From the NCBI GenBank assembly GCA_035301245.1, contig DATGUS010000006.1, positions 1 to 5,456 of the forward strand: DNA of 5,456 bases, in the 5' to 3' direction. The notes under the pieces were generated by a model, which ran no database searches, was not told the DNA's origin, and saw nothing but the letters and a program-made list of their open reading frames with translations. How positions within the stretch are numbered: the stretch's first letter is position 1; each line of letters begins with the position of its first letter. The DNA comes from Alloiococcus sp035301245 (GTDB lineage Bacteria > Bacillota > Bacilli > Lactobacillales > Carnobacteriaceae_A). The position numbers were made by a program, and so were the translations under genes. Below are positions 5,300 to 5,456 of this stretch, piece by piece.

Positions 5300-5456
5300 A
5301 TGAACATTCATGAGAATCAAGGAAAAGAAATTTTACGTAACTATGGTGTTAATGTTCCTAACGGGCACGTTGCATATACAGTCGATGAAGCTGTAGAAAA
5401 TGCAAAAAAATTAGGAACAGATGTCACTGTTGTTAAAGCACAAATTCATGCTGGAG
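5300..5456 (+). CDS. sucC: Succinyl-CoA synthetase (ADP-forming) beta subunit, N-terminal part
   Basis: The first 52 codons are present; the gene runs off the window. The beginning, MNIHENQGKEILRNYGV, and VVKAQIHAG at 44-52 are the start of the ATP-grasp domain of SucC, which with SucD makes succinate and ATP from succinyl-CoA in the TCA cycle (cytoplasm). The start is ATG 5300, 7 nt after GGGAGG (5287-5292); an in-frame ATG at 5297 is only 4 nt away and less likely. The usual HEYQ motif reads HENQ here, Asn for Tyr at residue 6. sucC follows ylqH in B. subtilis too, which supports the whole gene-order assignment. Confidence 0.95.
   Translation, partial: MNIHENQGKEILRNYGVNVPNGHVAYTVDEAVENAKKLGTDVTVVKAQIHAG

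Overview
The window is a 5.5-kb piece of a low-GC Gram-positive chromosome, most likely a Bacillaceae genome. Every recognisable protein is Bacillus-like, the Shine-Dalgarno sites are strong, and the gene order follows the conserved rplS - rbgA (ylqF) - rnhB - ylqG - ylqH - sucC neighbourhood known from Bacillus subtilis, here with a type I signal peptidase gene between rplS and rbgA. I cannot name the genus from sequence alone.

Layout, all genes on the + strand: the 3' end of rplS (1-77) with an intrinsic terminator (98-126); lepB, signal peptidase I (179-751); rbgA, the 50S-assembly GTPase (793-1641); an unusually long 681-bp non-coding stretch (1642-2322); rnhB, RNase HII (2323-3105); a large FliK-like protein, ylqG (3111-4931); a small FlhB-C-terminal-like protein, ylqH (4928-5203); and a sigma-A type promoter followed by the 5' end of sucC (5300 to the window edge).

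The genes form short translation-linked blocks. lepB and rbgA are 41 bp apart and probably share a transcript. rnhB, ylqG and ylqH are packed with a 5-bp gap and then an ATGA stop/start overlap, and probably start from a promoter at the end of the long gap. sucC has its own promoter. lepB, rbgA and rnhB do housekeeping work (protein export, ribosome assembly, ribonucleotide removal from DNA). The ylqG-ylqH pair looks like a detached version of the flagellar export switch: a FliK-like ruler or C-domain protein coupled to a free-standing copy of the cytoplasmic C-terminal part of FlhB that lacks the NPTH self-cleavage site.

The 681-bp gap is the accessory part of the window. It holds a bulged hairpin, a Bacillaceae-type intergenic palindromic repeat, a possible 25-codon small ORF with a good ribosome binding site, two further hairpins, a 13-bp inverted repeat whose arms lie about 400 bp apart, and a cluster of CGTAGYG motifs. 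It looks like a mosaic of repeat-derived DNA inserted between rbgA and rnhB. The two points most worth following are the FliK/FlhB-C-like pair and this repeat mosaic; a third is the unusual G4 motif (MKKD instead of NKxD) in RbgA.
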